Shown piece after piece: positions 1 to 6,910 of a stretch of DNA of 64,000 bases. The position numbers were made by a program, and so were the translations under genes. This stretch comes from a virus: positions 1 through 64,000 of the IMG/VR virus record IMGVR_UViG_3300027793_000055. The stretch is one strand, 5' to 3'. The notes beneath the pieces are model-generated. The model saw only the letters and a list, made by a program, of their open reading frames with translations. It made no database searches and was not told where the DNA came from. The number at the start of each line of letters is the position of its first letter. The stretch's first letter is position 1.

Positions 1-107
1 TCATATCCAAACATACGAATATCTTTTGGGCAGAACATAATATAATAAGCAGTATAGTTATGTGAAAAACCAATATATTTATCTTTCCAAGAACCTATAA
101 ATTTCAT
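1..107 (-). CDS. hypothetical protein, 3' end outside window
   Basis: Only the first 35 codons are visible (start MKFIGSWKDKY); the frame stays open to the window edge. The ATG overlaps the TGA of the upstream gene in an ATGA junction, which is the usual translational coupling in this region. Aromatic-rich and not recognised. Confidence 0.6.
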   Translation of the reverse strand, partial: MKFIGSWKDKYIGFSHNYTAYYIMFCPKDIRMFGY

Positions 108-433
108 TTATCACCAAACTTTTTCTTTAATCTTTCATATTCTTTCTTATCACGCTCTTCTCTATCTTCTTTCATTTTCTTTTTGAACTTTGCTACTTTT
201 TCTAAATCTTTCATTCTTTGATTGTATTCTTTATCTGTTTCCAATCTATAGCCTTTGATATGCCATTCTACTGATGTGTAATCATCATCACTATACCAAC
301 TAACTAATAGATCTGTCCATTCACCACTCTTTTCTGCTTCTTTTGCAGCTTGTAAAGAGTTGATAAGATTATCTATTCCATCATCAGGATGAATAGTTGA
401 ATGAGTATCAAAGACACGAATTTTGTTTGTCAT
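104..433 (-). CDS. hypothetical protein, charged C-terminus
   Basis: 109 residues. The N-terminal two thirds look globular, with two tryptophans near WYSDDDYTSVEWH. The last 40 residues are almost all Lys/Glu/Asp/Arg, probably one charged helix or coiled coil. It abuts the upstream 60-residue gene with no gap and overlaps the next gene by 4 nt, so it sits inside a tight operon of small accessory genes. No family recognised. Confidence 0.7.
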   Translation of the reverse strand: MTNKIRVFDTHSTIHPDDGIDNLINSLQAAKEAEKSGEWTDLLVSWYSDDDYTSVEWHIKGYRLETDKEYNQRMKDLEKVAKFKKKMKEDREERDKKEYERLKKKFGDK

Positions 434-616
434 TTATTCTACTCCTGAAATGATATGGAGAATATCGCTTATGTGAAATCTATATTCCTTCTCGTGACCA
501 AGTGGATATCCGTGAAAAAATCTTTTAGAAGTTTCTAAACTTGTAACAAGAATATAAACATCTTTATATAAAGTTTCTTTTAATTGAATAATATCTCCAA
601 CTTGAGGTATTAGCAT
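434..616 (-). CDS. small beta-barrel-like protein
   Basis: 60 residues. It opens with a VGDIIQL element followed by alternating hydrophobic residues, the pattern shared by several small proteins in the first 13 kb (see the 72-, 68- and 92-residue genes near 1.7-2.6 kb). This resembles a KOW/SH3-like small barrel, but that is inference from pattern only. Its stop codon is immediately followed by the next start codon. Confidence 0.65.
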   Translation of the reverse strand: MLIPQVGDIIQLKETLYKDVYILVTSLETSKRFFHGYPLGHEKEYRFHISDILHIISGVE

Positions 617-619
617 TTA

Positions 620-889
620 TCACCAAGTTAAAATACGAGGACCATAGTTTGTTAGTTTATCAAAGTTTGCTTTATCAGTCAAGATCAAACTTTCCATATC
701 ATCATAGAATATAATATGGTTTTCTTTTGTTTCCATAACCCAACTTTCGGGAAATAGAGAACGAAATTGTTTTGCTACTTCTTTATAATCTTGATGTGTA
801 AAACCTATTACAGCATCACCATCGCCACCTTCATCAATAATGGTTCTATATATCCAGTCAAATAATAGTTGGTTGGTTGTTGAGTTCAT
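620..889 (-). CDS. hypothetical protein
   Basis: 89 residues, acidic, with a central DYKEVAKQF helix and a C-terminal ILTW. Its start overlaps the stop of the ATP-grasp gene by 4 nt (ATGA), so the two are probably co-translated. No family recognised. Confidence 0.65.
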   Translation of the reverse strand: MNSTTNQLLFDWIYRTIIDEGGDGDAVIGFTHQDYKEVAKQFRSLFPESWVMETKENHIIFYDDMESLILTDKANFDKLTNYGPRILTW

Positions 890-1569
890 TTATTCCTCAC
901 AATTTCCAACCAACGAGCGGTAATCAATTTGATATAGTCATCAGGGCACATATCGCCCCATCTATAATAACCCAAAGACCATCCATCATTTGCTTCAACA
1001 AGGATTGTTTTTCCATCAACCACACCAACATCTAAACAATAACCAACAGGAGAACCACCATAACACTCAACCATTTTTTTGGCAAGTTCTAAATCTGGCT
1101 GTTCTTCATTATCACCTGTATCGTATCTGGAATATCCAAGAATTTGTTTGTTTAGAACATATACACGCCATTCGGATGTAATATTGACTGGATCTGAAAT
1201 CCAAACAGGTTCATTATCTTTTACCAGTTCTTCAATATCTTTTTTGATGCCGCCAGTAAATACTTTTGTTGATTTTGGTTTACAGAACTGTTCTGGCTTT
1301 ACATCACCATAAACACCACTCCAAATATTTCTACCAAAGAAACCCATTAGTTGTTCGGGATAAGAAATGTTTTCTGGTAAAATAATATTATTCTGTTCAC
1401 AATACTTTTTTACAAATTCTACTGTTCCAACTGGAATAATATTTTCTTTATCCTCAACCGGTTTTAGTTGTTCGTATGATAAGAAAAAGTGGGAATAGGA
1501 TGGAGAAGACTTTATCATAAACTTCTCCTCATACATAACACCAGTTTCTTGCTGTAGAAGGTATTTCAC
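886..1569 (-). CDS. ATP-grasp domain protein (R2K-type/DUF4343-like)
   Basis: 227 residues. The C-terminal half has ATP-grasp features: a lysine-containing stretch PKSTKVFTGG near residue 98, then SEWRVYVLNKQILGYSRYD and YCLDVGVVDGKTILVEANDG, where the Asp and Glu-x-Asn would bind Mg-ATP. Phage ATP-grasp proteins of this type (R2K clade) are known and are thought to ligate a peptide or amino acid to a target, but the substrate is unknown. The start is GTG, overlapping the upstream TGA (GTGA). It lies in the accessory small-gene operon. Confidence 0.75.
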   Translation of the reverse strand: MKYLLQQETGVMYEEKFMIKSSPSYSHFFLSYEQLKPVEDKENIIPVGTVEFVKKYCEQNNIILPENISYPEQLMGFFGRNIWSGVYGDVKPEQFCKPKSTKVFTGGIKKDIEELVKDNEPVWISDPVNITSEWRVYVLNKQILGYSRYDTGDNEEQPDLELAKKMVECYGGSPVGYCLDVGVVDGKTILVEANDGWSLGYYRWGDMCPDDYIKLITARWLEIVRNK

Positions 1570-1739
1570 TCATCACCGACTTTCGTATACAAGAAATTTT
1601 CATCAGTGCCATTCAGTTGAAAATGACCACTTGAATGTGTTGAATCCAAAATAAGTTGTTTTAGTTTATTGATCTGGTCTTCAAGTTCATCAATTCGCTT
1701 GATAGCGTCTTTTAGTTCACGATATTGGTAGTTGTCCAT
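1566..1739 (-). CDS. small coiled-coil protein
   Basis: 57 residues read directly from the sequence, starting MDNYQYRELKDAIKRIDELE. Residues 7-32 form a good heptad pattern, so it is probably a coiled-coil oligomer. The start lies inside the 3' end of the upstream gene (23 nt overlap) and the stop overlaps the next GTG start (GTGA). Those junctions are the main support for a real gene. Function unknown. Confidence 0.6.
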   Translation of the reverse strand: MDNYQYRELKDAIKRIDELEDQINKLKQLILDSTHSSGHFQLNGTDENFLYTKVGDE

Positions 1740-1935
1740 TTTTGTTCCATTTTTCTAATGTTTCTTTGAAAGTATCAACTTGTTTTTCTGAATACCATAT
1801 ATCTCTATCCCAATCAAAGAAATAAACATAGTATCCAAAACCATAAAGTTCTGTTGTGCGACTAATATAGCCAAGTTTTATTTCTTCGCTCTTAAAGTCC
1901 CTTCTTGCTATAAGATCGCCAATATTATGTTTCAT
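1717..1935 (-). CDS. small beta-barrel-like protein (paralogue)
   Basis: 72 residues starting MKHNIGDLIARRDF. IGDLI, an internal GYI and YYVYFFDWD match the layout GD(L/I)(V/I) ... G.I ... Y.V.F.D. This layout recurs in the genes at 2139-2345, 2348-2626 and 5155-5340 and in the truncated copy at 2084-2152. A small barrel fold is likely by pattern; the function is unknown. Confidence 0.7.
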   Translation of the reverse strand: MKHNIGDLIARRDFKSEEIKLGYISRTTELYGFGYYVYFFDWDRDIWYSEKQVDTFKETLEKWNKNGQLPIS

Positions 1936-1938
1936 AAA

Positions 1939-2097
1939 TTATGAATTAATATATTTACAACAAGTTTGTCCAGATTGATCCTGATATATCACAACAGAGA
2001 TAGAACCCGAATTAGGAATAAAATATTTACCGTTAAAATTATAACTCAACAGATAAAAATTTGTATCTGGAAAATTAGAAAAATTATAAGTCATCAT
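1939..2097 (-). CDS. hypothetical small protein
   Basis: 52 residues, starting with a double ATG (MMTYNFSNF) 9 nt downstream of GGAG. Asn/Tyr/Ser-rich with a CC pair near the C-terminus. The gene overlaps the end of a truncated paralogue read in another frame (2084-2152). It may be genuine or arise from the decay of that paralogue; the good ribosome binding site favours a real gene. Confidence 0.5.
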   Translation of the reverse strand: MMTYNFSNFPDTNFYLLSYNFNGKYFIPNSGSISVVIYQDQSGQTCCKYINS

Positions 2098-2152
2098 AAT
2101 CAGTATCTCCATTGTTTAGGATTACAAGATCGCCAATATTATGTTTGGCCAT
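2084..2152 (-). pseudogene. truncated copy of a small barrel gene
   Basis: A 22-codon frame beginning MAKHNIGDLVILNNGD and stopping at TAA. It mixes the start of the 1717-1935 product (KHNIGDL) with the NNGD of the 2139-2345 product, so it is a remnant of the same tandem family. It could still make a short peptide. Confidence 0.5.
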
Positions 2153-2345
2153 ATTTTTCCTTGTAGTTTCTTATAAAGTTGGCAACACTAAATTCGTTAA
2201 TGCCGGTGCAGACAAATCCATCTTTGAACCAAAAAACAGAATATACAGGTTCTCCTGAAAAACTTTCATCGGTGTTGTCTTGGATATAACCAAAGTCTCC
2301 ATTGTTTGCGATCACAAGGGAACCAAGTTGATATTTATAAGCCAT
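2139..2345 (-). CDS. small beta-barrel-like protein (paralogue)
   Basis: 68 residues: YQLGSLVIANNGDFGYIQ, then PVYSVFWFKDGFV and a helical tail (FIRNYKEKYG). It shares the LG(S/D)LV ... G.I ... Y.VF..DG layout with its neighbours and is the clearest full-length partner of the truncated copy just downstream. Function unknown; possibly a small nucleic-acid or protein-binding barrel. Confidence 0.7.
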   Translation of the reverse strand: MAYKYQLGSLVIANNGDFGYIQDNTDESFSGEPVYSVFWFKDGFVCTGINEFSVANFIRNYKEKYGQT

Positions 2346-2347
2346 TA

Positions 2348-2626
2348 TTATTCCACCCTTGAAAGTAATCTCATATCAAGACTATGAAGATGAACAGTGC
2401 CAACATCAAGAAAAACAGAATAAGTATTCACTGTTGAAAAAACACCATCTTCTCTGCCAAGTCTTTTTTCAATAATACCTATCTTATCAACAAGTGGTCC
2501 AATAATAACGCGGTTTTGATCTGGTGCTCTTACAACAAGAACAAGATCACCAACTCTAAACTTTCCAGATATTTGGTAGTCTTTTGGATCTTTTGCGTTT
2601 TTTTTAGTTTTCATCTTTTTCACCAT
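2348..2626 (-). CDS. small KOW/SH3-like barrel protein
   Basis: 92 residues (ATG start chosen over an upstream GTG; an ATG 12 nt further in is also possible). A Lys-rich leader is followed by FRVGDLVLVVRAP, an IGIIEKRLG turn and TYSVFLDVGTVHLHSLDMRLL. This is the typical layout of a KOW/SH3-like barrel: GDLV, then G.I, then Y.VFLD, then an acidic end strand. First gene after a strong sigma70-type promoter and an inverted repeat. Confidence 0.7.
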   Translation of the reverse strand: MVKKMKTKKNAKDPKDYQISGKFRVGDLVLVVRAPDQNRVIIGPLVDKIGIIEKRLGREDGVFSTVNTYSVFLDVGTVHLHSLDMRLLSRVE

Positions 2627-2643
2627 CACTTACAAATTTTTTA

Positions 2644-2651
2644 TATAAATA
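2644..2651 (-). promoter_or_regulatory. late-type motif TATTTATA
   Basis: Minus-strand TATTTATA about 20 nt upstream of the 2626 start codon, the same motif found ahead of virion genes. It may give a second, late start for this operon. Confidence 0.35.
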
Positions 2652-2652
2652 A

Positions 2653-2725
2653 AATCATCCCGCTCGATCTGGCTAGCTTGTGGTCATTGTACCAGAGCCA
2701 ACACAGGAAGTCAAGCGGGATGATT
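2653..2725. repeat. inverted repeat flanking P1
   Basis: Perfect 12-bp arms AATCATCCCGCT (2653-2664) and AGCGGGATGATT (2714-2725) bracket the promoter; the outer arm touches the -35 hexamer. Possible operator, or a hairpin in read-through RNA. Confidence 0.7.
2686..2714 (-). promoter_or_regulatory. sigma70-type promoter P1
   Basis: Read on the minus strand: -35 TTGACT, 17 bp spacer ending in TGG (extended -10), -10 TACAAT. It lies between the 229-residue gene and the small-barrel operon and would drive the operon that runs to position 1. Confidence 0.8.
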
Positions 2726-2745
2726 GTATCAATATTTAAATTAAT

Positions 2746-3435
2746 TTACTTGAGTAGCTTTCTTACATTTTTTGCCATAGAACGAACAGCCATCTTTTCT
2801 AGACGACTAAGTGAATTAAAAGATTCAAGCTGCAATTCTTGTTTACCCTCTTTAAAAGTAAAAGGACGATCATTTACGCGAGTCATGAACTCAGCCTCTT
2901 CACCACCCCTGAAATCACCAAGACTAATCTTATTACCTAGGCCCGGAAAATCACTATTATTTGTACCAAGAAGGAATGCCTCTTTGCCGCCTCTTGGAAT
3001 AAAAAGGATAGAATCTTGACAATATGCCTCACCAAGCTTAGTCAAGCGACTTAGAAAATCAGCATTTTCGCTAGAATTTACAACAAATAGACTTCTTTCT
3101 TTTACTTCAACTTGTTGTGGAGTACTAAAATTCTCAATATAGGAACCAAGAACCTCAGTAACCTGATAGCCTTCGTCCAATAGAAGTGCTTTTAGTTCTG
3201 CACTTCGCATTCTATTGATCTCTCTTTTCCTCCGAGGACGACCAGTTTCTGGCTCTGTTGCAAAGCTTTCTGCACTTAGTGCATTATCTGTACATTTAGT
3301 TCTATCAAGAGGGCTACTGCGATAGGCAGAAATAATTATACAATCGTGCTCTTGAATATGTCCATATACTCTGGAAAGACTACTTTCTGTCAAAGTGTCT
3401 GTAAAACTTTTCCAATTCTCCAACAAAACTTTCAT
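2746..3435 (-). CDS. hypothetical protein, DUF3293-like
   Basis: 229 residues, starting MKVLLENWKSF. The middle reads as IIISAYRS, LLLDEGYQVTEVLGSYIE, ERSLFVVN, FLSRLTKLGEAYCQDSILFI. This loosely fits DUF3293-type proteins (small alpha/beta domain with an alternating strand/helix pattern), but the match is tentative. The C-terminal part contains GGEEAEFMTRVNDRPF and a basic helical tail. The ribosome binding site is AAAGGAG. Preceded by TACTTATTA, a weak relative of the late motif. Function unknown. Confidence 0.7.
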   Translation of the reverse strand: MKVLLENWKSFTDTLTESSLSRVYGHIQEHDCIIISAYRSSPLDRTKCTDNALSAESFATEPETGRPRRKREINRMRSAELKALLLDEGYQVTEVLGSYIENFSTPQQVEVKERSLFVVNSSENADFLSRLTKLGEAYCQDSILFIPRGGKEAFLLGTNNSDFPGLGNKISLGDFRGGEEAEFMTRVNDRPFTFKEGKQELQLESFNSLSRLEKMAVRSMAKNVRKLLK

Positions 3436-3464
3436 AAAGTCTCCTTTAAATGTAATAAGTATCT

Positions 3465-3968
3465 TTATTTAAAATATAAATCAACTTCTTTTTGCCTGCG
3501 AGTTTCTAATCCTTTTGTGACTTTTCCATTTGCTTTTCTCCACTTTAGAAACTCAACTGCTATTTCAGGATTATTTGGACTTACATTTACAAGTTTTAGC
3601 AAACGAGAATGCTTTATGGAGCCATAACCAATATTATAAGACAGACTTACCAGTGCATCAAACTGATTTTGATTTATATCAGTTTTTACCAGTTTATTTA
3701 CCCATTTTTCATATTTATGAATTTTTTTTCTAAAAAGACGATCTGCGGCTGCTTCTGTTATAGGAGGATCAGATAGCAACACTGGTCTTCCATTTTCATA
3801 AGTTGTAGAACCATAACCAATAGCAACTGTACCGGCTGGACAAACATAAGGATAGTCTGAATATCCCTCTAGGTTCTTTATAAGGGCTAAACCACTATCA
3901 GAAATTTGGTGTGGTATTTTTTCTATCTGCGAAAAAGAAAAAATAAATATTAAAGTTGATATTATCAA
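3465..3968 (-). CDS. GH24 lysozyme (endolysin) with N-terminal signal/anchor
   Basis: 167 residues. GH24 muramidase fold of the T4/lambdoid type: catalytic Glu34 in KNLEGYSD, Cys43 eight residues later, then GYGST, FDALVSLSYNIGYG and a C-terminal RRQKEVDLY. Residues 2-13 are hydrophobic (IISTLIFIFSFS), so it is probably exported as a signal-anchor-release or signal-peptide endolysin. The start is TTG with AGGA 7 nt upstream. In the usual E-x8-(D/C)-x5-T triad the Thr position is Ala49 here. It would cut the glycan strands of peptidoglycan at lysis, together with the M15 peptidase at 4716-5138. Confidence 0.88.
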   Translation of the reverse strand: MIISTLIFIFSFSQIEKIPHQISDSGLALIKNLEGYSDYPYVCPAGTVAIGYGSTTYENGRPVLLSDPPITEAAADRLFRKKIHKYEKWVNKLVKTDINQNQFDALVSLSYNIGYGSIKHSRLLKLVNVSPNNPEIAVEFLKWRKANGKVTKGLETRRQKEVDLYFK

Positions 3969-3976
3969 AGTACGAT

Positions 3977-4012
3977 CCTACAGTTTTAGGTTTTTATTCC
4001 TACAATTGTAGG
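3977..4012. repeat. tandem palindrome-like sites upstream of the lysozyme
   Basis: CCTACAATTGTAGG (3999-4012, a perfect 14-bp palindrome) and CCTACAGTTTTAGG (3977-3990) are 12/14 identical and start 22 bp apart, about two helical turns. They lie just upstream of the lysozyme TTG start and look like paired operator half-sites. Confidence 0.55.
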
Positions 4013-4024
4013 ATATTTGATTGC

Positions 4025-4132
4025 TTATTCTTTTCCTCTTGCCGTCTCAGCAAGAGAAAGAATGCCAACACCAATAATCCAAATTGGAATGCTCAATATC
4101 AAACAACCAACTACAAAATGAGTGCCAGTCAT
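4025..4132 (-). CDS. short single-pass membrane peptide
   Basis: 35 residues (MTGTHFVVGCLILSIPIWII...). Residues 6-29 form one hydrophobic helix followed by a polar ETARGKE tail. There is no clear Shine-Dalgarno sequence. Its place directly upstream of the lysozyme would suit a small lysis accessory protein, but nothing in the sequence proves that. Confidence 0.4.
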   Translation of the reverse strand: MTGTHFVVGCLILSIPIWIIGVGILSLAETARGKE

Positions 4133-4159
4133 TATTAATAATTAGTTGTTTAAAATCGT

Positions 4160-4633
4160 TTATCCAGCGAGTTGCTTTTCAAGCTGTTGCTGTTTCGCCT
4201 TCAAAGTTTGGATTTCCTTTTCAAGTCTTTGCTTTTCAGCCTTTGCAGCCGCTTCTTGACGAAGCTGCTTTGCTTTCTCACGATTTACTTTTGCTTCTGT
4301 AAGTTTCTTCTTGAAAAGAGGACGAGAAGGAAATGTCGGTTTTTCCCAAATTTCACTTTCAGTCAAGGCTTCACCCTTATAAAAGAAATAAGTAAAGTTT
4401 TCATCACCCTTTGCATCAAGGCGGAAAATTACATCAATATTCTTTGAAAGTTCAGCAACAAATTGTGGTGCCCACCACTTTACTTCTGGGGACCACTTGC
4501 GCCACATAAAGTTTTCAAACTTTGGACCATCCTTTTCATTCTTGAATTCAGGATGGGCATTAGCAGTATCAATAATGAAATTCTCTCCACCCGTCACATC
4601 AGCATCAAGTTTCCAAGCGGTGTAGCTTCCCAT
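4160..4633 (-). CDS. hypothetical protein with C-terminal coiled coil
   Basis: 157 residues. The N-terminal 100 residues are Trp/Phe-rich and look globular (FENFMWRKWSPEVKWWAPQF). Residues 110-155 are an uninterrupted Lys/Gln/Glu/Ala coiled coil. It is the first gene after promoter P2, with GGAG upstream of the ATG. Not recognised. Confidence 0.75.
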   Translation of the reverse strand: MGSYTAWKLDADVTGGENFIIDTANAHPEFKNEKDGPKFENFMWRKWSPEVKWWAPQFVAELSKNIDVIFRLDAKGDENFTYFFYKGEALTESEIWEKPTFPSRPLFKKKLTEAKVNREKAKQLRQEAAAKAEKQRLEKEIQTLKAKQQQLEKQLAG

Positions 4634-4655
4634 ATTTTATCTCCTATAAAAGCAC

Positions 4656-4688
4656 GATCCGTGGTGCTGCACGAGCATACCACGGATC
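4656..4688. repeat. inverted repeat over the P2 -10 region
   Basis: Perfect 10-bp arms GATCCGTGGT and ACCACGGATC with a 13-bp loop. One arm lies in the promoter spacer, the other near the transcription start. Same geometry as at P3 but an unrelated sequence; operator-like. Confidence 0.7.
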
Positions 4689-4702
4689 TGGCAGACAGTC
4701 AA
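4674..4702 (-). promoter_or_regulatory. sigma70-type promoter P2
   Basis: Minus strand: -35 TTGACT, 17 bp, TGG extended -10, -10 TATGCT. It sits between the M15 peptidase gene and the 157-residue gene and would drive the latter and the lysozyme. Confidence 0.78.
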
Positions 4703-4715
4703 GCAACGTAACCGA

Positions 4716-5138
4716 TCAACCAATTTTTATAACTTGCTTTCTGTTCTTTTTACTATTCCAAGATACATGAACCCAACCACTATCTGGAATGCCTGGTTTA
4801 TAGTATTCAAGAATGAGTTGATCAAAATCAAGATTATCTTTGATCCAATCAAACACAACTTTATTATCTAAACCTGGGATTTCTATATCTGCGGCTTGTC
4901 CTGTCAGATGCTGACTGTTTCGTGCCCCGCCAATAGCCTTATTTAGTTTAGGTCCACGATAGCCACTATTCACCATAATAGGTCTTTTGAAATGCGCTCT
5001 TACTTTTTCTAATACATTTTCACATAGTTCTTTTAGATTGTCAATAACTTCTTGTGTTGGTGTATTGTCAATTTTTTTTCGTTCTGCTGTTTGCGATTTA
5101 GTCATTTCTTGTAGAGAAAAGTTTTCAGTTAGTTTCAT
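4716..5138 (-). CDS. M15 zinc peptidase (peptidoglycan endopeptidase/endolysin)
   Basis: 140 residues from the ATG at 5138, chosen because AAGGAG lies 5-6 nt upstream. The sequence shows the M15A peptidase motifs: VNSGYRGPKLN, then SQHLTGQAADIE (zinc His and Asp) and WVHVSW (third zinc His). Enzymes of this family cut peptide bonds in peptidoglycan stems (D-Ala-D-Ala or L-Ala-D-Glu). No signal peptide is visible, so it needs a holin. With the GH24 lysozyme the phage carries two different wall-cutting activities about 0.7 kb apart. Confidence 0.85.
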   Translation of the reverse strand: MKLTENFSLQEMTKSQTAERKKIDNTPTQEVIDNLKELCENVLEKVRAHFKRPIMVNSGYRGPKLNKAIGGARNSQHLTGQAADIEIPGLDNKVVFDWIKDNLDFDQLILEYYKPGIPDSGWVHVSWNSKKNRKQVIKIG

Positions 5139-5154
5139 TTTATCTCCTTGTGTA

Positions 5155-5340
5155 TTATTCACATACATAGATTATATGATGATGTTCGAACCATCCATTA
5201 TCTTGCATTTTTTCATCTTGCCAAAAAATATAATATTTAACTCCATGTCTATGTTTTTGTATTTTTAAAATTTGACCAAATACAAAACTTATTGGTGATA
5301 CGACAAGACTACCTATTTTATAAAATAACATACGTATCAC
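5155..5340 (-). CDS. small beta-barrel-like protein (paralogue)
   Basis: 61 residues. FYKIGSLVVSP, then GQILKIQ and KYYIFWQDE follow the IG(S/D)LV ... G.I ... Y.F..D layout of the small-barrel family. The start is GTG overlapping the upstream TGA, with an ATG three codons on as the alternative. Function unknown. Confidence 0.6.
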   Translation of the reverse strand: MIRMLFYKIGSLVVSPISFVFGQILKIQKHRHGVKYYIFWQDEKMQDNGWFEHHHIIYVCE

Positions 5341-5435
5341 TTTTTCAAAACGTCATCAAAGAATTTCAGCCAAAAAGGTAAACCAATAAAGACTCCAGTA
5401 AACAATATACTTAAAGAAAGAATGTCAATATTCAT
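5337..5435 (-). CDS. short membrane peptide
   Basis: 32 residues (MNIDILSLSILFTGVFIGLPFW...) with one hydrophobic helix and a FDDVLKK tail. GGAAA upstream of the ATG, and a GTGA overlap with the next gene, support translation. Function unknown. Confidence 0.55.
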   Translation of the reverse strand: MNIDILSLSILFTGVFIGLPFWLKFFDDVLKK

Positions 5436-5438
5436 AAT

Positions 5439-5777
5439 TTATTTCCATATAATTTGAATCATTAATATTGCAACTGCCAATATTAAACAAACTGTTGTTT
5501 TTGTATTAATTACTTCCTGAAAGACAAAAAACGAAAGACCAGTAAACACAACTGTACCTATTGAAAATCCAATAAGTCTAGATGGCCATATCTCTCCATT
5601 ATGTGCATCAACTAAAAATTTAACACTATAAACAAATAAATAGGAAATTGGAATACCAAGAAGTATGACGAGCCAAGTGTTTTGTTTTAAAAAAGATATT
5701 TTAAATTGACCCTGTAGTTGAAAAAAGGATAATATATGTGCGAATATATTGATGATGATGCCATAAATTAAGTTCAT
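5439..5777 (-). CDS. four-helix integral membrane protein
   Basis: 112 residues with about four hydrophobic segments (near 5-20, 34-52, 67-87 and 93-110) and few charges. Length and topology resemble small drug/metabolite-type transporters or DMT half-units, but no signature residues are clear. A role in the host membrane is all that can be inferred. Confidence 0.65.
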   Translation of the reverse strand: MNLIYGIIINIFAHILSFFQLQGQFKISFLKQNTWLVILLGIPISYLFVYSVKFLVDAHNGEIWPSRLIGFSIGTVVFTGLSFFVFQEVINTKTTVCLILAVAILMIQIIWK

Positions 5778-5783
5778 TTATTT

Positions 5784-6365
5784 CTATTTTCCCACAGATG
5801 GTTTTCTAATTCTTTGTTGCGCGCAAGTATCACAAAGTGTGACAATCCAGCTATCATTTCTTACTTCTCCCGGCATACTACACTCTTCACATGTTACTGA
5901 ACTCATAGCTTCTGCCATAGAGATAACACCACTACAAAATTCATCTCCACCGGCACTGTAAACTCGCAGTGTTCCAAATTTTTCTTTAATCTGTGTAAAT
6001 ACTAGTTGAGTTGGTGGTTTACCATATTCTGTACGAAAGTTTTTCGCTTCTAAATCTTTTTTTAGGCGCTCTTCTATTTGTTGATCATTATAACCAAGAT
6101 GGTTTTTAAAGTAATATTTTAGATTTGTAGAATTACCACCGATTGCCTGTCTTAAGATGCGATTGAATTTACGAATACTGGCAATATTCTTACGAGTTTG
6201 TGTAATGTGGTTTTGAATCAAACCACACATAGAATTTATAATAGGAAACCATCCATCAGAACATTCGATTCCAAAAGCCATGCAGCTTTGAGATGCTGGC
6301 AGTTTAGTTTCTGCAAAAAGCTTAGGATATTTTTTAATCAACATTTCTTCAAGTTCGTTTTTCAT
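5784..6365 (-). CDS. conserved phage hypothetical protein, zinc-binding
   Basis: 193 residues from the ATG at 6365, 3 nt after the upstream stop. Motifs: CSDGWFPIINSMC near the N-terminus, TQIKEKFGTLRVYS in the middle, and a C-terminal Cys cluster (CEECSMPGE ... TLCDTC) that looks like a zinc ribbon. This combination recurs in many phage and bacterial hypothetical proteins of unknown function. Confidence 0.75.
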   Translation of the reverse strand: MKNELEEMLIKKYPKLFAETKLPASQSCMAFGIECSDGWFPIINSMCGLIQNHITQTRKNIASIRKFNRILRQAIGGNSTNLKYYFKNHLGYNDQQIEERLKKDLEAKNFRTEYGKPPTQLVFTQIKEKFGTLRVYSAGGDEFCSGVISMAEAMSSVTCEECSMPGEVRNDSWIVTLCDTCAQQRIRKPSVGK

Positions 6366-6367
6366 AA

Positions 6368-6910
6368 TTAATCCCAAAATCTGTCAAGAGTTTCTAGTAT
6401 GCCAATAAAATCACTAAATGGATCACCACTACGGAAAGCACCCACTTGTTCTGGATAATCTCCGTAGCGACAGTAGCCAGCATCAAGATGGGCTTTCATT
6501 TCTTCAAGTTGTTTTACTGCTGCTTCTGTAATATAATTTAAGTTTGTAGCAACAGAATAACGATACTTGCCCTTTTCAATTTCATTGATGCAATCATTAC
6601 CAGATACATCCATAAGTTTACAATATCCAAGATCATATGGACTTGGTTTTTTGAACTTTAGTTCTTTGAACTCGCTATCTGGAATATCTTCAAACATCAT
6701 GTCATTTTTATCAAAATTATCGTAATACTCTTCGTATTTTTCACGATCAAACATCACAAGTTCTTTGTGATATTTGCCAAGAGTGCCAAAATGTGGTTCT
6801 TCTTCGCCGATATCAATTTGGAATTCAACATCTAGTGAAAACCAATATGAACCAGAAGAATATGATGGGCTATTTTCACTTTTTTCAATCTTTAGAATTT
6901 TGAATGTCAT
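6368..6910 (-). CDS. hypothetical protein
   Basis: 180 residues from the ATG at 6910, which overlaps the 3' end of the upstream gene by 26 nt; a TTG start at 6931 is less likely. Acidic, with alternating hydrophobic strands in the first 40 residues (FKILKIE...YWFSLDVEFQID) and a helical middle. No family recognised; it travels with its two neighbours. Confidence 0.7.
   Translation of the reverse strand: MTFKILKIEKSENSPSYSSGSYWFSLDVEFQIDIGEEEPHFGTLGKYHKELVMFDREKYEEYYDNFDKNDMMFEDIPDSEFKELKFKKPSPYDLGYCKLMDVSGNDCINEIEKGKYRYSVATNLNYITEAAVKQLEEMKAHLDAGYCRYGDYPEQVGAFRSGDPFSDFIGILETLDRFWD

Noticed and set aside
2516-3019. Plus-strand open frames of 60-170 codons across the window (for example 2516-3019, 10186-10392, 43387-43878)
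   Set aside because: They lie opposite clear minus-strand genes, follow the complement of their codon pattern, lack ribosome binding sites and contain no recognisable domains.
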